From contig CAYPQM010000085.1 of NCBI GenBank assembly GCA_964412845.1, positions 1-29,159 on the forward strand: a DNA stretch of 29,159 bases. The letters are read 5' to 3'. Shown piece after piece: positions 22,997 to 29,159 of the stretch. Each line of letters opens with the position of its first letter. The stretch's first letter is position 1. The translations under genes and the position numbers were made by a program. This DNA is from JAWWPY01 sp964412845. Its GTDB lineage: Bacteria > Actinomycetota > Actinomycetes > Streptosporangiales > Streptosporangiaceae. The notes beneath the pieces were generated by a model that did not search any database, had not been told where the DNA came from, and saw nothing but the letters and a program-made list of their open reading frames with translations.

Positions 22997-24285
22997 GCCG
23001 CGGCCCCGGGCTGAGCCGTGCCCCGAGACTGAGGCGGGCCGCTGTCGCCTGCGGCGTGGCCGGCGTGACCGCCGCGGCCAGTCTGCTGCTCCTCGCCCCC
23101 GCAGCGCACGGGCAGCCGCGCGATGTCTCCGCCGCCGCCTCGGGCCGCGCCGCGGCGCTCAGCACTGCGCGGCCGACCGCGGACGCCGCCCCGTCGGGCC
23201 CGACGCACGCCAGCACAGCGGCCGCCGTGCCCCTGCTGGCCTACTACTACATCTGGTTCAACGCCAGTTCCTGGAATCGTGCCAAGACCGACTATCCCCT
23301 CATCGGCAGGTACTCCAGCGACGATGCCAGCGTCATGCACCGCCAGATCGCGGAAGCCAAATCGGCCGGCATCGATGGCTTCATCGTGAGCTGGAAGGAC
23401 ACGGCCAGGAACGACCAGCGGCTGCGGCTGCTGATGGGAGTCGCCCGGCAGGAGCACTTCAAGCTCGCCATGATCTACCAAGGACTCGACTTCCAGCGGC
23501 ATCCGCTGCCCGTGGCCGAGGTCGCCGCGGACTTCATGACCTTCATGGAGAAGTACGCGGGCGACCCTGTCTTCTTCCGCCTGGCGGGGAAACCGCTGAC
23601 TATCTGGAGCGGCACCTGGGCGTACTCCCATGCCGCCGTCGACAGGGTCACCGGTCCCGTCCGTGGCCGGATGCTGGTGCTCTCCACCGAGAAGAATGTG
23701 CTGGGCTATCAGCGGCTCGCCAACGTCACCGATGGTGACGCGTACTACTGGTCCTCGGTGAATCCCGCCACCAACACCTTCTACGGAGCGAAGCTCGACC
23801 AGATGAGCGCGGCCGTGCACCAGGCGGGCCAGTACTGGATAGCGCCCTTCGCCCCCGGCTTCGACGCCCGCCAGGTGGGCGGCTCCAAGAGGGTCAACCG
23901 GGATAACGGCCAGACCCTGCGCTACGAATACGGGACAGCGGTGGCGTCCTCACCGGACGTTCTCGGGCTGATCAGCTGGAACGAATTCAGCGAGAACTCC
24001 TACGTGGAGCCATCGCGGAAATTCGGCCGCCGCTACCTGGACGTGCTGCACGAGCTACGCGGCACGACGGTGCCCGCCCCGGTCAGCGCCAACCCCAGCG
24101 ACCTGGGCATCACCGGGTCCGCCAGCCCGCCTGGCGGCTACCTGCCGGATGGGCTGCGGCTGGCCGCATTCGCGCTCCTGCTGGTGGGCGGGGTGGGCGC
24201 CATCGGGTACGCCCGCCGCCGGTTGGCCGGCAAGGGCCCGGCCGGCCACCGTCCCCGCCGCACGAGTCGCCATCAGGTCAGATAA
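22993..24285 (+). CDS. Membrane-anchored GH99-like glycosidase
   Basis: 430 residues from the TTG at 22993 (TTGA overlap with the previous stop). An N-terminal signal sequence (about 12-40) is followed by an Ala/Ser/Thr-rich linker to residue 79. The glycosidase-like barrel (80-355) has GH99/GH71-type features: LLAYYYIWFN at the start, DDASVMHRQIAEAKSAGIDG and FIVSWKD, DFMTFMEKYAGDPVFFRLAGKPL, and the C-terminal motif LISWNEFSENSYVEPS. That last motif places Glu331 and Glu334 with the same spacing as the two catalytic Glu of GH99 endo-alpha-mannosidases (EWHE). A membrane helix (about 387-405) and a basic tail end the protein. I infer an endo-acting enzyme that trims or remodels the glycan made by this operon. 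The substrate is not proven. Confidence 0.82.
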   Translation: MSRGPGLSRAPRLRRAAVACGVAGVTAAASLLLLAPAAHGQPRDVSAAASGRAAALSTARPTADAAPSGPTHASTAAAVPLLAYYYIWFNASSWNRAKTDYPLIGRYSSDDASVMHRQIAEAKSAGIDGFIVSWKDTARNDQRLRLLMGVARQEHFKLAMIYQGLDFQRHPLPVAEVAADFMTFMEKYAGDPVFFRLAGKPLTIWSGTWAYSHAAVDRVTGPVRGRMLVLSTEKNVLGYQRLANVTDGDAYYWSSVNPATNTFYGAKLDQMSAAVHQAGQYWIAPFAPGFDARQVGGSKRVNRDNGQTLRYEYGTAVASSPDVLGLISWNEFSENSYVEPSRKFGRRYLDVLHELRGTTVPAPVSANPSDLGITGSASPPGGYLPDGLRLAAFALLLVGGVGAIGYARRRLAGKGPAGHRPRRTSRHQVR

Positions 24286-24353
24286 CCGCAGGCACAGGCC
24301 TGGTGACCGGGGCGGGAGGCGGCTGGCTGTGCGGACCCGGTGGGCTTTCGCCG

Positions 24354-24896
24354 CTACGCCGGTTCGTAGCCTGCCGGCGGCCCGATGGCCGCCCCCTCGG
24401 GCCCGAAAGCCGCGACATATCCGGGGTGCACCTGGGCCCAGCGCTGGCCCGGCCGCCAGGCCGGGTGCTCGCCATCCAGGTGGCAGGCGAGCAGGTCGAG
24501 GCACTCGTGCCAGCCCGCGCTGTCCCGGGCGGCCTTGCCGATCTCGTCGATCGTGTCCAGCAGGGTGAGTGTGCAGCCGCCGTCGCGTTCCTCGATCTCC
24601 AGCCGGATCACGTCAGTCCCCCAGCGGAACTCCACCAGCGAGGGCGGCGCATAGGCGAGTACCTGCCCGTCGAAGGCGGGGCCCCGGTCCTGCGGGTCGC
24701 GGAAGGTCAGCGTGCCGCCGGCCACCCACTCGCCGCTGATCTGCTGCGGGAACCACGCGGCCAGGTGCTGCGGCTCGGTGATGGCCCGCCACACCTTCTC
24801 CGGCGGGTGGCCGAGCGGCCGGGTGAACCGCAGCCGCCAGCGCCCGCCCGCGTCCTCCAGCCTGCCGTCCGGCTGGGCGTTCTCGGCCTGGCTCAT
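24354..24896 (-). CDS. SRPBCC (AHSA1-like) domain protein
   Basis: 180 residues from the ATG at 24896, which shares a base with the stop of the ArsR gene (TGATG). The AHSA1-type START-like domain covers about 15-145: LRFTRPLGHPPEKVWRAITEPQHLAAWFPQ, then GGTLTFRDPQD, LVEFRWGTDVIRLEI and the C-terminal helix KAARDSAGWHECLDLLACHL. A short Pro/Ala-rich tail follows (to TAG at 24354). Fold members bind hydrophobic ligands in a helix-grip cavity. ArsR/SRPBCC pairs are very common in actinobacteria, and the regulator probably controls this protein. The ligand is unknown. The longer frame upstream of the ATG only shadows the regulator gene. Confidence 0.88.
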   Translation of the reverse strand: MSQAENAQPDGRLEDAGGRWRLRFTRPLGHPPEKVWRAITEPQHLAAWFPQQISGEWVAGGTLTFRDPQDRGPAFDGQVLAYAPPSLVEFRWGTDVIRLEIEERDGGCTLTLLDTIDEIGKAARDSAGWHECLDLLACHLDGEHPAWRPGQRWAQVHPGYVAAFGPEGAAIGPPAGYEPA

Positions 24897-25222
24897 CAGG
24901 GCCCCCTGGGCTCGTCGTTGTCCATCTCGTCGAGGTGGGCGGCCAGCCTGTCCAGGCTGGCCGCCCAGGTCTCGCGGTACGGGGCCAGCCACGCGTCGAG
25001 TTCGCGCAGCGGGGCCGCCGTCAGCCGGTAGAGCCGTCGCTGCTCGGCCACCCGCGCCTCGACCAGCCCGGCCTCGCGCAGTACCCGCAGGTGCTTGGAC
25101 ACCGAAGGCTGGCTGGCCGACAACTCCGCCACGAGTTCGCCCACCGAGCACTCCCGGTCACGCACCAGGTCGAGGATCTGGCGCCGCCTGGGTTCAGCGA
25201 GCACCTCGAATACCGTTGTCAC
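24896..25222 (-). CDS. ArsR-family winged-helix repressor
   Basis: 108 residues from the GTG at 25222: VTTVFEVLAEPRRRQILDL, CSVGELVAELSASQPSVSKHLRVLREAGLVEARVAEQRRLYRL, then an amphipathic C-terminal helix (DAWLAPYRETWAASLDRLAAHLDEM). There is no metal-binding CxC motif, so it is of the non-metal ArsR/SRPBCC-partner type. A longer TTG start at 25258 would place the -35 and -10 elements inside the gene and adds no domain content. With TTGACA-N18-CATGAT ending 6 bases before the GTG, I infer a leaderless mRNA. It probably represses itself and the coupled SRPBCC gene through the repeats over its promoter. Confidence 0.88.
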   Translation of the reverse strand: MTTVFEVLAEPRRRQILDLVRDRECSVGELVAELSASQPSVSKHLRVLREAGLVEARVAEQRRLYRLTAAPLRELDAWLAPYRETWAASLDRLAAHLDEMDNDEPRGP

Positions 25223-25228
25223 TCCCGT

Positions 25229-25258
25229 ATCATGCCTCTCCAGGCATATTCCTGTCAA
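25229..25258 (-). promoter_or_regulatory. Promoter of the ArsR/SRPBCC operon with overlapping operator
   Basis: On the minus strand TTGACA (25258-25253), an 18-base spacer and CATGAT (25234-25229) precede the GTG by 6 bases, which suggests a leaderless transcript. The spacer and -10 box are covered by the inverted repeat ATGCCT-CTCC-AGGCAT (25232-25247), well placed for repression by ArsR. Confidence 0.65.
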
Positions 25259-25302
25259 GGCATATTCGTGGCCGGAGCAGGTACCTGTCCAGGCATGTTC
25301 CT
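25235..25302. repeat. Three imperfect 19-bp direct repeats upstream of arsR
   Basis: Copies at 25235-25253 (CCTCTCCAGGCATATTCCT), 25251-25269 (CCTGTCAAGGCATATTCGT) and 25284-25302 (CCTGTCCAGGCATGTTCCT) share the core AGGCATRTTC. Starts are 16 and 33 bases apart. The first overlaps the promoter. They are probably multiple binding sites for the ArsR protein. Confidence 0.65.
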
Positions 25303-25318
25303 CGCTGGGCCGGGCGCC

Positions 25319-25585
25319 TCAGAGGTCCACGGGATGCAGCGGGATGATCTCCGTGGTGATGAGGCCGGCCGCCGCGAGGGGCAGCCCGGCGGCGACGCTG
25401 GCCGCGGCAGCCAGATCGGCGGCCAGCAGCATCAGCACCGCCCCAGGCCGGCCGGGGCTCCACGCCTGGGTGAGCACGCCCGCGGCCTTCAGGCCGCGCA
25501 TGGCGGCGAGTTCCTCGGCCAGGAGCCGCCCGAAGAGGGCTTCATCAGCGTCCGGCGCTGGCCGGCAGATCACCAGGAAGTTCAT
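25319..25585 (-). CDS. Small YciI / muconolactone-isomerase-like protein
   Basis: 88 residues from the ATG at 25585 (MNFLVICRPAPDADEALFGR), with GAGGAGG about 12 bases upstream. The pattern of a first strand (FLVICRP), a helix, GLKAAGVLTQAWSPGRPGAVLML and a final LPLAAAGLITTEIIPLHPV fits the dimeric alpha-beta barrel of YciI/muconolactone isomerase-like proteins. Enzyme activity cannot be assigned. It lies upstream of arsR on the same strand with the direct repeats between them, and is divergent from the alditol oxidase gene. An extended frame to 25690 has no domain content. Confidence 0.65.
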   Translation of the reverse strand: MNFLVICRPAPDADEALFGRLLAEELAAMRGLKAAGVLTQAWSPGRPGAVLMLLAADLAAAASVAAGLPLAAAGLITTEIIPLHPVDL

Positions 25586-25722
25586 CGGTGGGTCGCGCCT
25601 CCTCGGGATGACCCGGGCCGGGTCAGGTCGCGGAATTGCAGGGTACGCGGGGGCCCGGACCGCGGCGGCTCCGCCCGGATCGCGGGACAATGGCCGGTCT
25701 GGCGACAGAGGGATGGTGCAGT

Positions 25723-26994
25723 GTGTCCGGACGACCGACCAACTGGGCAGGCAACGTGGTGTACCGCGCGGACCAGGTGCACCGGCCGCGCACGCTCGAT
25801 GAGCTCCAGGAACTGGTCGCCGTGAGCCGTGCGGTGCGCGCCCTGGGCAGCGGGCACTCGTTCAACCGCATCGCCGACTCGGCCGGGGTGCTGGTCTCGA
25901 CGGCCGATCTCCCGCCGGTGATGGACCTCGACCCGGCGCAGGCGACCGTGACCGTCAGCGGCGGCATCCGGTACGGCGAACTGGCCCGCCGGCTGCACGC
26001 CGAGGGCCACGCCCTGCACAATCTCGCGTCGCTGCCGCACATCTCGATCGCCGGCGCGTGCGCAACCGGGACGCACGGCTCCGGGAACGCCAACGGCAAC
26101 CTGGCGACCGCCGTCGCGGCCATCGAGATGGTCACCGCCGACGGCGAGGTGACGACCCTGCGCCGGGACGCCGACGCAGACCACTTCCGGGCCGCTGTCG
26201 TCGGCCTGGGCGGGTTCGGCATCGTCACGAGGATGACCTTGGACATCATCCCGGCGTTTTCCGTGCGGCAATATGTGTATGAGGATCTGCCTGCCGAGCA
26301 ATTGTCGGCGCACTTCGAGGAGATCTTCGCCAGCGCGTACAGCGTGAGCGTGTTCACCCGCTGGCACGGCCCGCGGCACCACATGCTGTGGCTCAAGCAG
26401 CGGGTCGGCGAGCCAGAGCCACCAGCGCCGGAGCCACGCTGGATGGGTGCGCGGCTGGCCGGTCAGCCGCGGCACCCCATTCCCGGCGAGCCGGCCGGCT
26501 ATGCCACGCCGCAACTCGGCGTGCCGGGCCCCTGGCACGAGCGGCTCCCGCATTTCCGGCTCGATTTCACGCCCAGCAGCGGCGCGGAAATCCAGACCGA
26601 GTACCTGCTGCCACGGCAGGCGGCCGGGGCAGCACTGGCCGCGATGGCCGGCCTCGGCGAGCGGCTGGCCCCCATCCTGCAGATCGCCGAGATTCGCACC
26701 GTGGCCGCGGATGACCTGTGGATGAGCCCGAGCTACCAGCGGGACACGGTCGCGCTGCACTTCACCTGGATCAACGACTTCGCGGCGGTGACCCCCGTCG
26801 TGACCGCGATGGAGGAGCGGCTGGTCCCCCTCGGGGCGAGGCCGCACTGGGGAAAGCTCTTCACGATGCCCGCGGCCGCGGTGACCGCGCAGTACGAGCG
26901 CTCAGCCGGTTTCCGGGCGCTGCTCAGCCAGGACGACCCGGCCGGCAAGTTCCGCAACGACTTCATCAACCACTACTTCCCCGCCACGCCCTGA
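25723..26994 (+). CDS. aldO: FAD-dependent alditol oxidase (AldO/xylitol oxidase type)
   Basis: 423 residues from the GTG at 25723 (VSGRPTNWAGNVVYRADQVH), with GAGGGA about 9 bases upstream; an ATG at 25690 is also in frame but has a poor RBS. The FAD-binding part includes VRALGSGHSFNRIADS, where in Streptomyces AldO the His of GSGHSFN is covalently linked to FAD. It also includes ASLPHISIAGACATGTHGSG. The C-terminal substrate domain has GVPGPWHERLPHFRLDFTPS, EIRTVAADDLWMSP, VALHFTWIND and RPHWGKLF, matching AldO closely from memory. It oxidises polyols such as xylitol or sorbitol at C1 to aldoses and makes H2O2. A DeoR-type sugar regulator gene follows on the same strand, consistent with polyol use. 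Confidence 0.92.
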   Translation: MSGRPTNWAGNVVYRADQVHRPRTLDELQELVAVSRAVRALGSGHSFNRIADSAGVLVSTADLPPVMDLDPAQATVTVSGGIRYGELARRLHAEGHALHNLASLPHISIAGACATGTHGSGNANGNLATAVAAIEMVTADGEVTTLRRDADADHFRAAVVGLGGFGIVTRMTLDIIPAFSVRQYVYEDLPAEQLSAHFEEIFASAYSVSVFTRWHGPRHHMLWLKQRVGEPEPPAPEPRWMGARLAGQPRHPIPGEPAGYATPQLGVPGPWHERLPHFRLDFTPSSGAEIQTEYLLPRQAAGAALAAMAGLGERLAPILQIAEIRTVAADDLWMSPSYQRDTVALHFTWINDFAAVTPVVTAMEERLVPLGARPHWGKLFTMPAAAVTAQYERSAGFRALLSQDDPAGKFRNDFINHYFPATP

Positions 26995-27063
26995 CGCCGG
27001 AGCGTCGCCTCGGCCGGACCACGAGTCGGGTGACGAATCGGGTCACAACCGGATAACAGCAGG

Positions 27064-27092
27064 TTGACTTTCCACTCATATCAACTTAGATT
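27064..27092 (+). promoter_or_regulatory. Sigma70-like promoter of the DeoR gene
   Basis: TTGACT (27064-27069), a 17-base spacer and TAGATT (27087-27092) lie in an AT-richer patch between the alditol oxidase and DeoR genes. Transcription would start near 27099, leaving a leader of about 90 bases. Confidence 0.7.
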
Positions 27093-27190
27093 CACATCGC
27101 TACCCATGGCAAGGTGGCCGTTGTTCGTGATATTCCTGTCTCACCAGGCATGACGTCGATAGTTCCGAGCGTGTATTTGAGTGGGAATCC

Positions 27191-28018
27191 TTGTCTGCTG
27201 ACGACGCTGACGCTTCCGGCGCCGGCCAGCGCGGCACGGACCCCCAGGGTCCGGCGCTCTTCAGCGACGAGCGCCAGGAGGCGATCCTGGCCGAGATCAG
27301 CCGGGAGGGGCGGGCCTCAGTCGCCGCACTCGCTGAGCGGTTCGCGGTCGTGGGCGAGACCATCCGGCGGGACTTGGCGGAGCTCGAGCGGCGCGGAGCC
27401 ATCCGGCGGGTGCATGGAGGTGCCATCCCGGCGGAGAAGGTCACATTCGAGCCGCCGATCGAGGCCCGGGCGAGCCGGATGACGGCCGAGAAGGAACGCA
27501 TCGCGGCCGCCGCTCTCACCGAGCTCCCGGCCGAGGGCTCTATCTTCATCGAGGCCGGGAGCACGCCAAGCTACCTGGCCAACGTCCTTCCTTCGGACCG
27601 CGCCCTGACCATCGTCACCAATGGCGGCTACATCGCCAATGCGCTGGCCCGGCACGACAACCTCACAGTGCTGTCCGTCGGCGGGCGAGTCCGCCCGCGC
27701 AGCCTGGCTTGCGTGGACGACTGGGCGCTTGACGCCCTATCGAGGCTGCACGTCGATGTCGCCTTCCTCGGCACGAACGGAATCTCAGCCGGTGCCGGGC
27801 TCACCACGCCCGACCTGGCCGAAGCCGCCGTTAAGCGAGCCACCCTCACGATCGCGGCGCGGACCGTTCTGCTGGCCGACCATTCGAAGGTCGGCGTGGT
27901 CAGCCTGGCCCGGTATGGCGAGCTTAATCAGATCGACCTGCTGATCACCGACACCGGGCTGCCGATCGAGGACATGCGCGAACTAGGGGACGCGGGGCTG
28001 CGGGTGATCCGCGCATGA
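27191..28018 (+). CDS. DeoR-family transcriptional regulator
   Basis: 275 residues from the TTG at 27191, the only in-frame start upstream of the domain. The first 24 residues are disordered. The DeoR helix-turn-helix is at 26-78: DERQEAILAEISREGRASVA, ALAERFAVVGETIRRDLAEL and RRGAIRRVHGGA. The sensor domain (about 95-260) belongs to the phosphosugar-binding isomerase-like fold, with EAGSTPSYLANVLP, TIVTNG, FLGTNGISAGAGLTTPDLAE, VKRATL and LLADHSKVGVVS. DeoR proteins usually repress sugar or polyol genes until a phosphosugar binds. The adjacent alditol oxidase gene is a plausible target. Confidence 0.92.
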   Translation: MSADDADASGAGQRGTDPQGPALFSDERQEAILAEISREGRASVAALAERFAVVGETIRRDLAELERRGAIRRVHGGAIPAEKVTFEPPIEARASRMTAEKERIAAAALTELPAEGSIFIEAGSTPSYLANVLPSDRALTIVTNGGYIANALARHDNLTVLSVGGRVRPRSLACVDDWALDALSRLHVDVAFLGTNGISAGAGLTTPDLAEAAVKRATLTIAARTVLLADHSKVGVVSLARYGELNQIDLLITDTGLPIEDMRELGDAGLRVIRA

Positions 28019-28051
28019 ACCACCGCGGCTGGGCCGCATTGCCGATCCTCA

Positions 28052-28088
28052 GGGAGGGAGAACCGGGACGCGCCATCGTCGCCCTCCC
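28052..28088 (+). repeat. Inverted repeat between DeoR and NTF2-like genes
   Basis: GGGAGGG (28052-28058) pairs with CCCTCCC (28082-28088) across a 23-base loop. It could be a weak terminator or leader structure for the next gene. Confidence 0.3.
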
Positions 28089-28137
28089 GTATCCGGGGCA
28101 TTCAGAGCGATTGTCATCAACCAACGAGGAGGTAGCC

Positions 28138-28494
28138 ATGACTCAGACCCTGCCCAAGCCCATCACGGAGTACATCGAGGCGTCGAACACCTTTGACGGC
28201 GATCGCCTGATCGCGGCCTTCGCCGACGACGCCCTGGTCAACGACGCGCGCCGGGAGTTCTGGGGCACCGATGCCATCAAGCGCTGGTCTGACAAAGAGG
28301 TCATCGGCGACAAGGTCGCCATAGATGTGAAGAAGGTCAAAGAGCACTATGGCGACTTCGTCGTCGACGCCGTCGTGGACGAAGAGTTCGATAAGGCCAA
28401 CCCTCCCTACACCGTGATCCTGACCCACTACTTCACGGTGAACGACGACAAGATCGTGAGCCTCATCATCATTCGCAACACACCCGTGGACTAG
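28138..28494 (+). CDS. NTF2-like / SnoaL-like small protein
   Basis: 118 residues from the ATG at 28138 behind a strong GAGGAGG. The sequence fits the NTF2-like cone fold: N-terminal helix PKPITEYIEASNTFDGDRLI, AAFADDALVNDARREFWGTD followed by AIKRWSDKEVIGDK, then strands VAIDVKKVKEHYGDFVVDAVVDEEF, YTVILTHYFTVNDDKIVSLIIIRN. Members may be enzymes or ligand-binding proteins. No catalytic set can be assigned. It lies 119 bases after the DeoR gene on the same strand and may be cotranscribed or regulated by it. The frame upstream to 28015 is not part of the protein. Confidence 0.82.
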   Translation: MTQTLPKPITEYIEASNTFDGDRLIAAFADDALVNDARREFWGTDAIKRWSDKEVIGDKVAIDVKKVKEHYGDFVVDAVVDEEFDKANPPYTVILTHYFTVNDDKIVSLIIIRNTPVD

Positions 28495-28565
28495 CCGGCA
28501 GCCGAGCCCAGCCACGCCCGATCCCCCGCCGCCAGTGATCCACCGCGAGCACGAAACCAGCACGG

Positions 28566-28964
28566 TCAGGGGCGGGTGGGCAGGACCAGCCGTTGCAGCA
28601 GGTGCTCGACTTCCGCGTCTGGGTCCGCGGTCAGCCCGGTATGCACTGGGCCGGGCTGGACCACGGTGCTCCGGGGGGCGGTGAGCCAGCGGAACCGGCG
28701 GCCGATGTCCGCCAGCCCGATCGGCCCGGGCGGCGCGTCCGGCCCGCACACGTCCGCGGCCGCGTGCAGGGCACGCTCGATCCCGGCCACGTCCGCGGCG
28801 GCGTCCAGCGCGCGCAGCCGGCCAATGTCGAGATAGACCCGGGCGCCCAGGTACTTCAGCGGCCGGCAGTACAGCAGGACACCCGCGTTCATGGCCTCAC
28901 CGCGATCCACCCGGGGCACCACGCGCAGCACCGCGTACTCGAAGGCGTGCCGTTCCCCGGTCAT
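28566..28964 (-). CDS. DUF3037 family protein
   Basis: 132 residues from the ATG at 28964, which overlaps the upstream stop by 4 bases (ATGA). The sequence follows DUF3037: FEYAVLRVVPRVDRGEAMNA then GVLLYCRPLKYLGARVYLD, a helical middle, and RRFRWLTAPRSTVVQPGPVHTGLTADPDAEVEHLLQRLV at the end. The function is not established. In actinobacteria these genes are commonly coupled to HipA-like kinase genes, which fits the partial reading frame upstream. The extension to 29090 covers the end of that upstream gene in another frame. Confidence 0.85.
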   Translation of the reverse strand: MTGERHAFEYAVLRVVPRVDRGEAMNAGVLLYCRPLKYLGARVYLDIGRLRALDAAADVAGIERALHAAADVCGPDAPPGPIGLADIGRRFRWLTAPRSTVVQPGPVHTGLTADPDAEVEHLLQRLVLPTRP

Positions 28965-29159
28965 GACTGCGGCCCGGTGCCGGAGTGGTCCCGCGGGCCG
29001 GTGAGCCACGCAGGCCGGTTCGGCCGGCCCGCGGGCCGGCCGGCACGGGGGGTGCCGCTGGCCGCCGCCGCCCGCAGGCCCGGCAGCCACGCCTGCCGCG
29101 CGGCCAGCCGTCCGGACAGCTGGCTGACGTAGGCGGCGCGGACCTGATCGGGCCGGTCG
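28961..29159 (-). CDS. C-terminal end of a probable HipA-like kinase (partial)
   Basis: The minus strand is open from the right edge to the TGA at 28963-28961, giving about 65 codons: DRPDQVRAAYVSQLSGRLAA, RQAWLPGLRAAAA and a Gly/Pro/Arg-rich tail. The amphipathic AYVSQLSGRL...WLP pattern resembles the C-terminal helix of HipA-family kinases. The main support is the ATGA coupling to a DUF3037 gene, its usual partner. The start and all catalytic motifs lie outside the window. Confidence 0.45.
   Translation of the reverse strand, partial: DRPDQVRAAYVSQLSGRLAARQAWLPGLRAAAASGTPRAGRPAGRPNRPAWLTGPRDHSGTGPQS

Noticed and set aside
24286..24353. Terminator between the GH99-like and SRPBCC genes
   Set aside because: I found only weak, short inverted repeats and no T tract in these 68 bases.

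Overview
The window is GC-rich (third codon positions almost all G or C), uses GTG and TTG starts, and packs genes in ATGA/GTGA/TTGA overlaps. It carries families typical of Actinomycetota: a NarL-type two-component system with an ABC exporter, a PucR regulator, a Streptomyces-like alditol oxidase and a DUF3037 protein. I read it as chromosomal DNA of a filamentous or soil actinomycete and cannot name the genus. Two runs of exactly 100 N (18479-18578 and 19684-19783) are scaffold gaps. No RNA genes, insertion sequences, prophage or CRISPR array are visible.

Layout. 2-1186: 3' part of a secreted fibronectin type III protein. 1227-2330 (-): a possible small ORF and a two-TM BAM/GIDE-like membrane protein. 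2477-6332 (-): a four-gene operon of ABC ATPase, ABC permease, sensor kinase and response regulator. 6557-7059: a thioredoxin with a His-rich tail, preceded by a CsoR-type palindrome and followed by a strong hairpin. 7274-8044: a papain-fold-like protein, convergent with a PucR regulator (8041-9234, -). 9410-11819: an M50 site-2 protease with CBS domains, then a TerC membrane protein. 11794-13497 (-): proS, whose 3' end overlaps terC. 13593-15143 (-): a DHA2 drug transporter.

15144-15780 is a long regulatory stretch with a sigma70-like promoter and an 18-bp TetR-like palindrome. It leads into the most interesting part of the window, 15781-24285. These five genes are each joined to the next by a 4-bp start/stop overlap. 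They encode: (1) a fusion of a dolichol-phosphate-mannose-synthase-like GT2, a GtrA membrane domain and an HPr-kinase-like P-loop domain; (2) a PMT/ArnT-like membrane glycosyltransferase with a hexapeptide tandem repeat; (3) a membrane-anchored phosphoesterase-family protein that has lost its usual metal-site motifs; (4) a secreted, membrane-anchored protein of unknown family; and (5) a membrane-anchored GH99-like glycosidase. Together they look like an envelope glycan assembly or remodelling system, possibly mannose based, that uses a polyprenyl-phosphate sugar donor.

24354-28961: an SRPBCC protein and ArsR regulator (-) with a probable leaderless promoter and repeated operators, a small YciI/muconolactone-isomerase-like protein (-), an alditol oxidase (+), a DeoR regulator (+) behind a clear promoter, an NTF2-like protein (+), and at the right edge a DUF3037 gene coupled to the 3' end of what is probably a HipA-like kinase gene (-).
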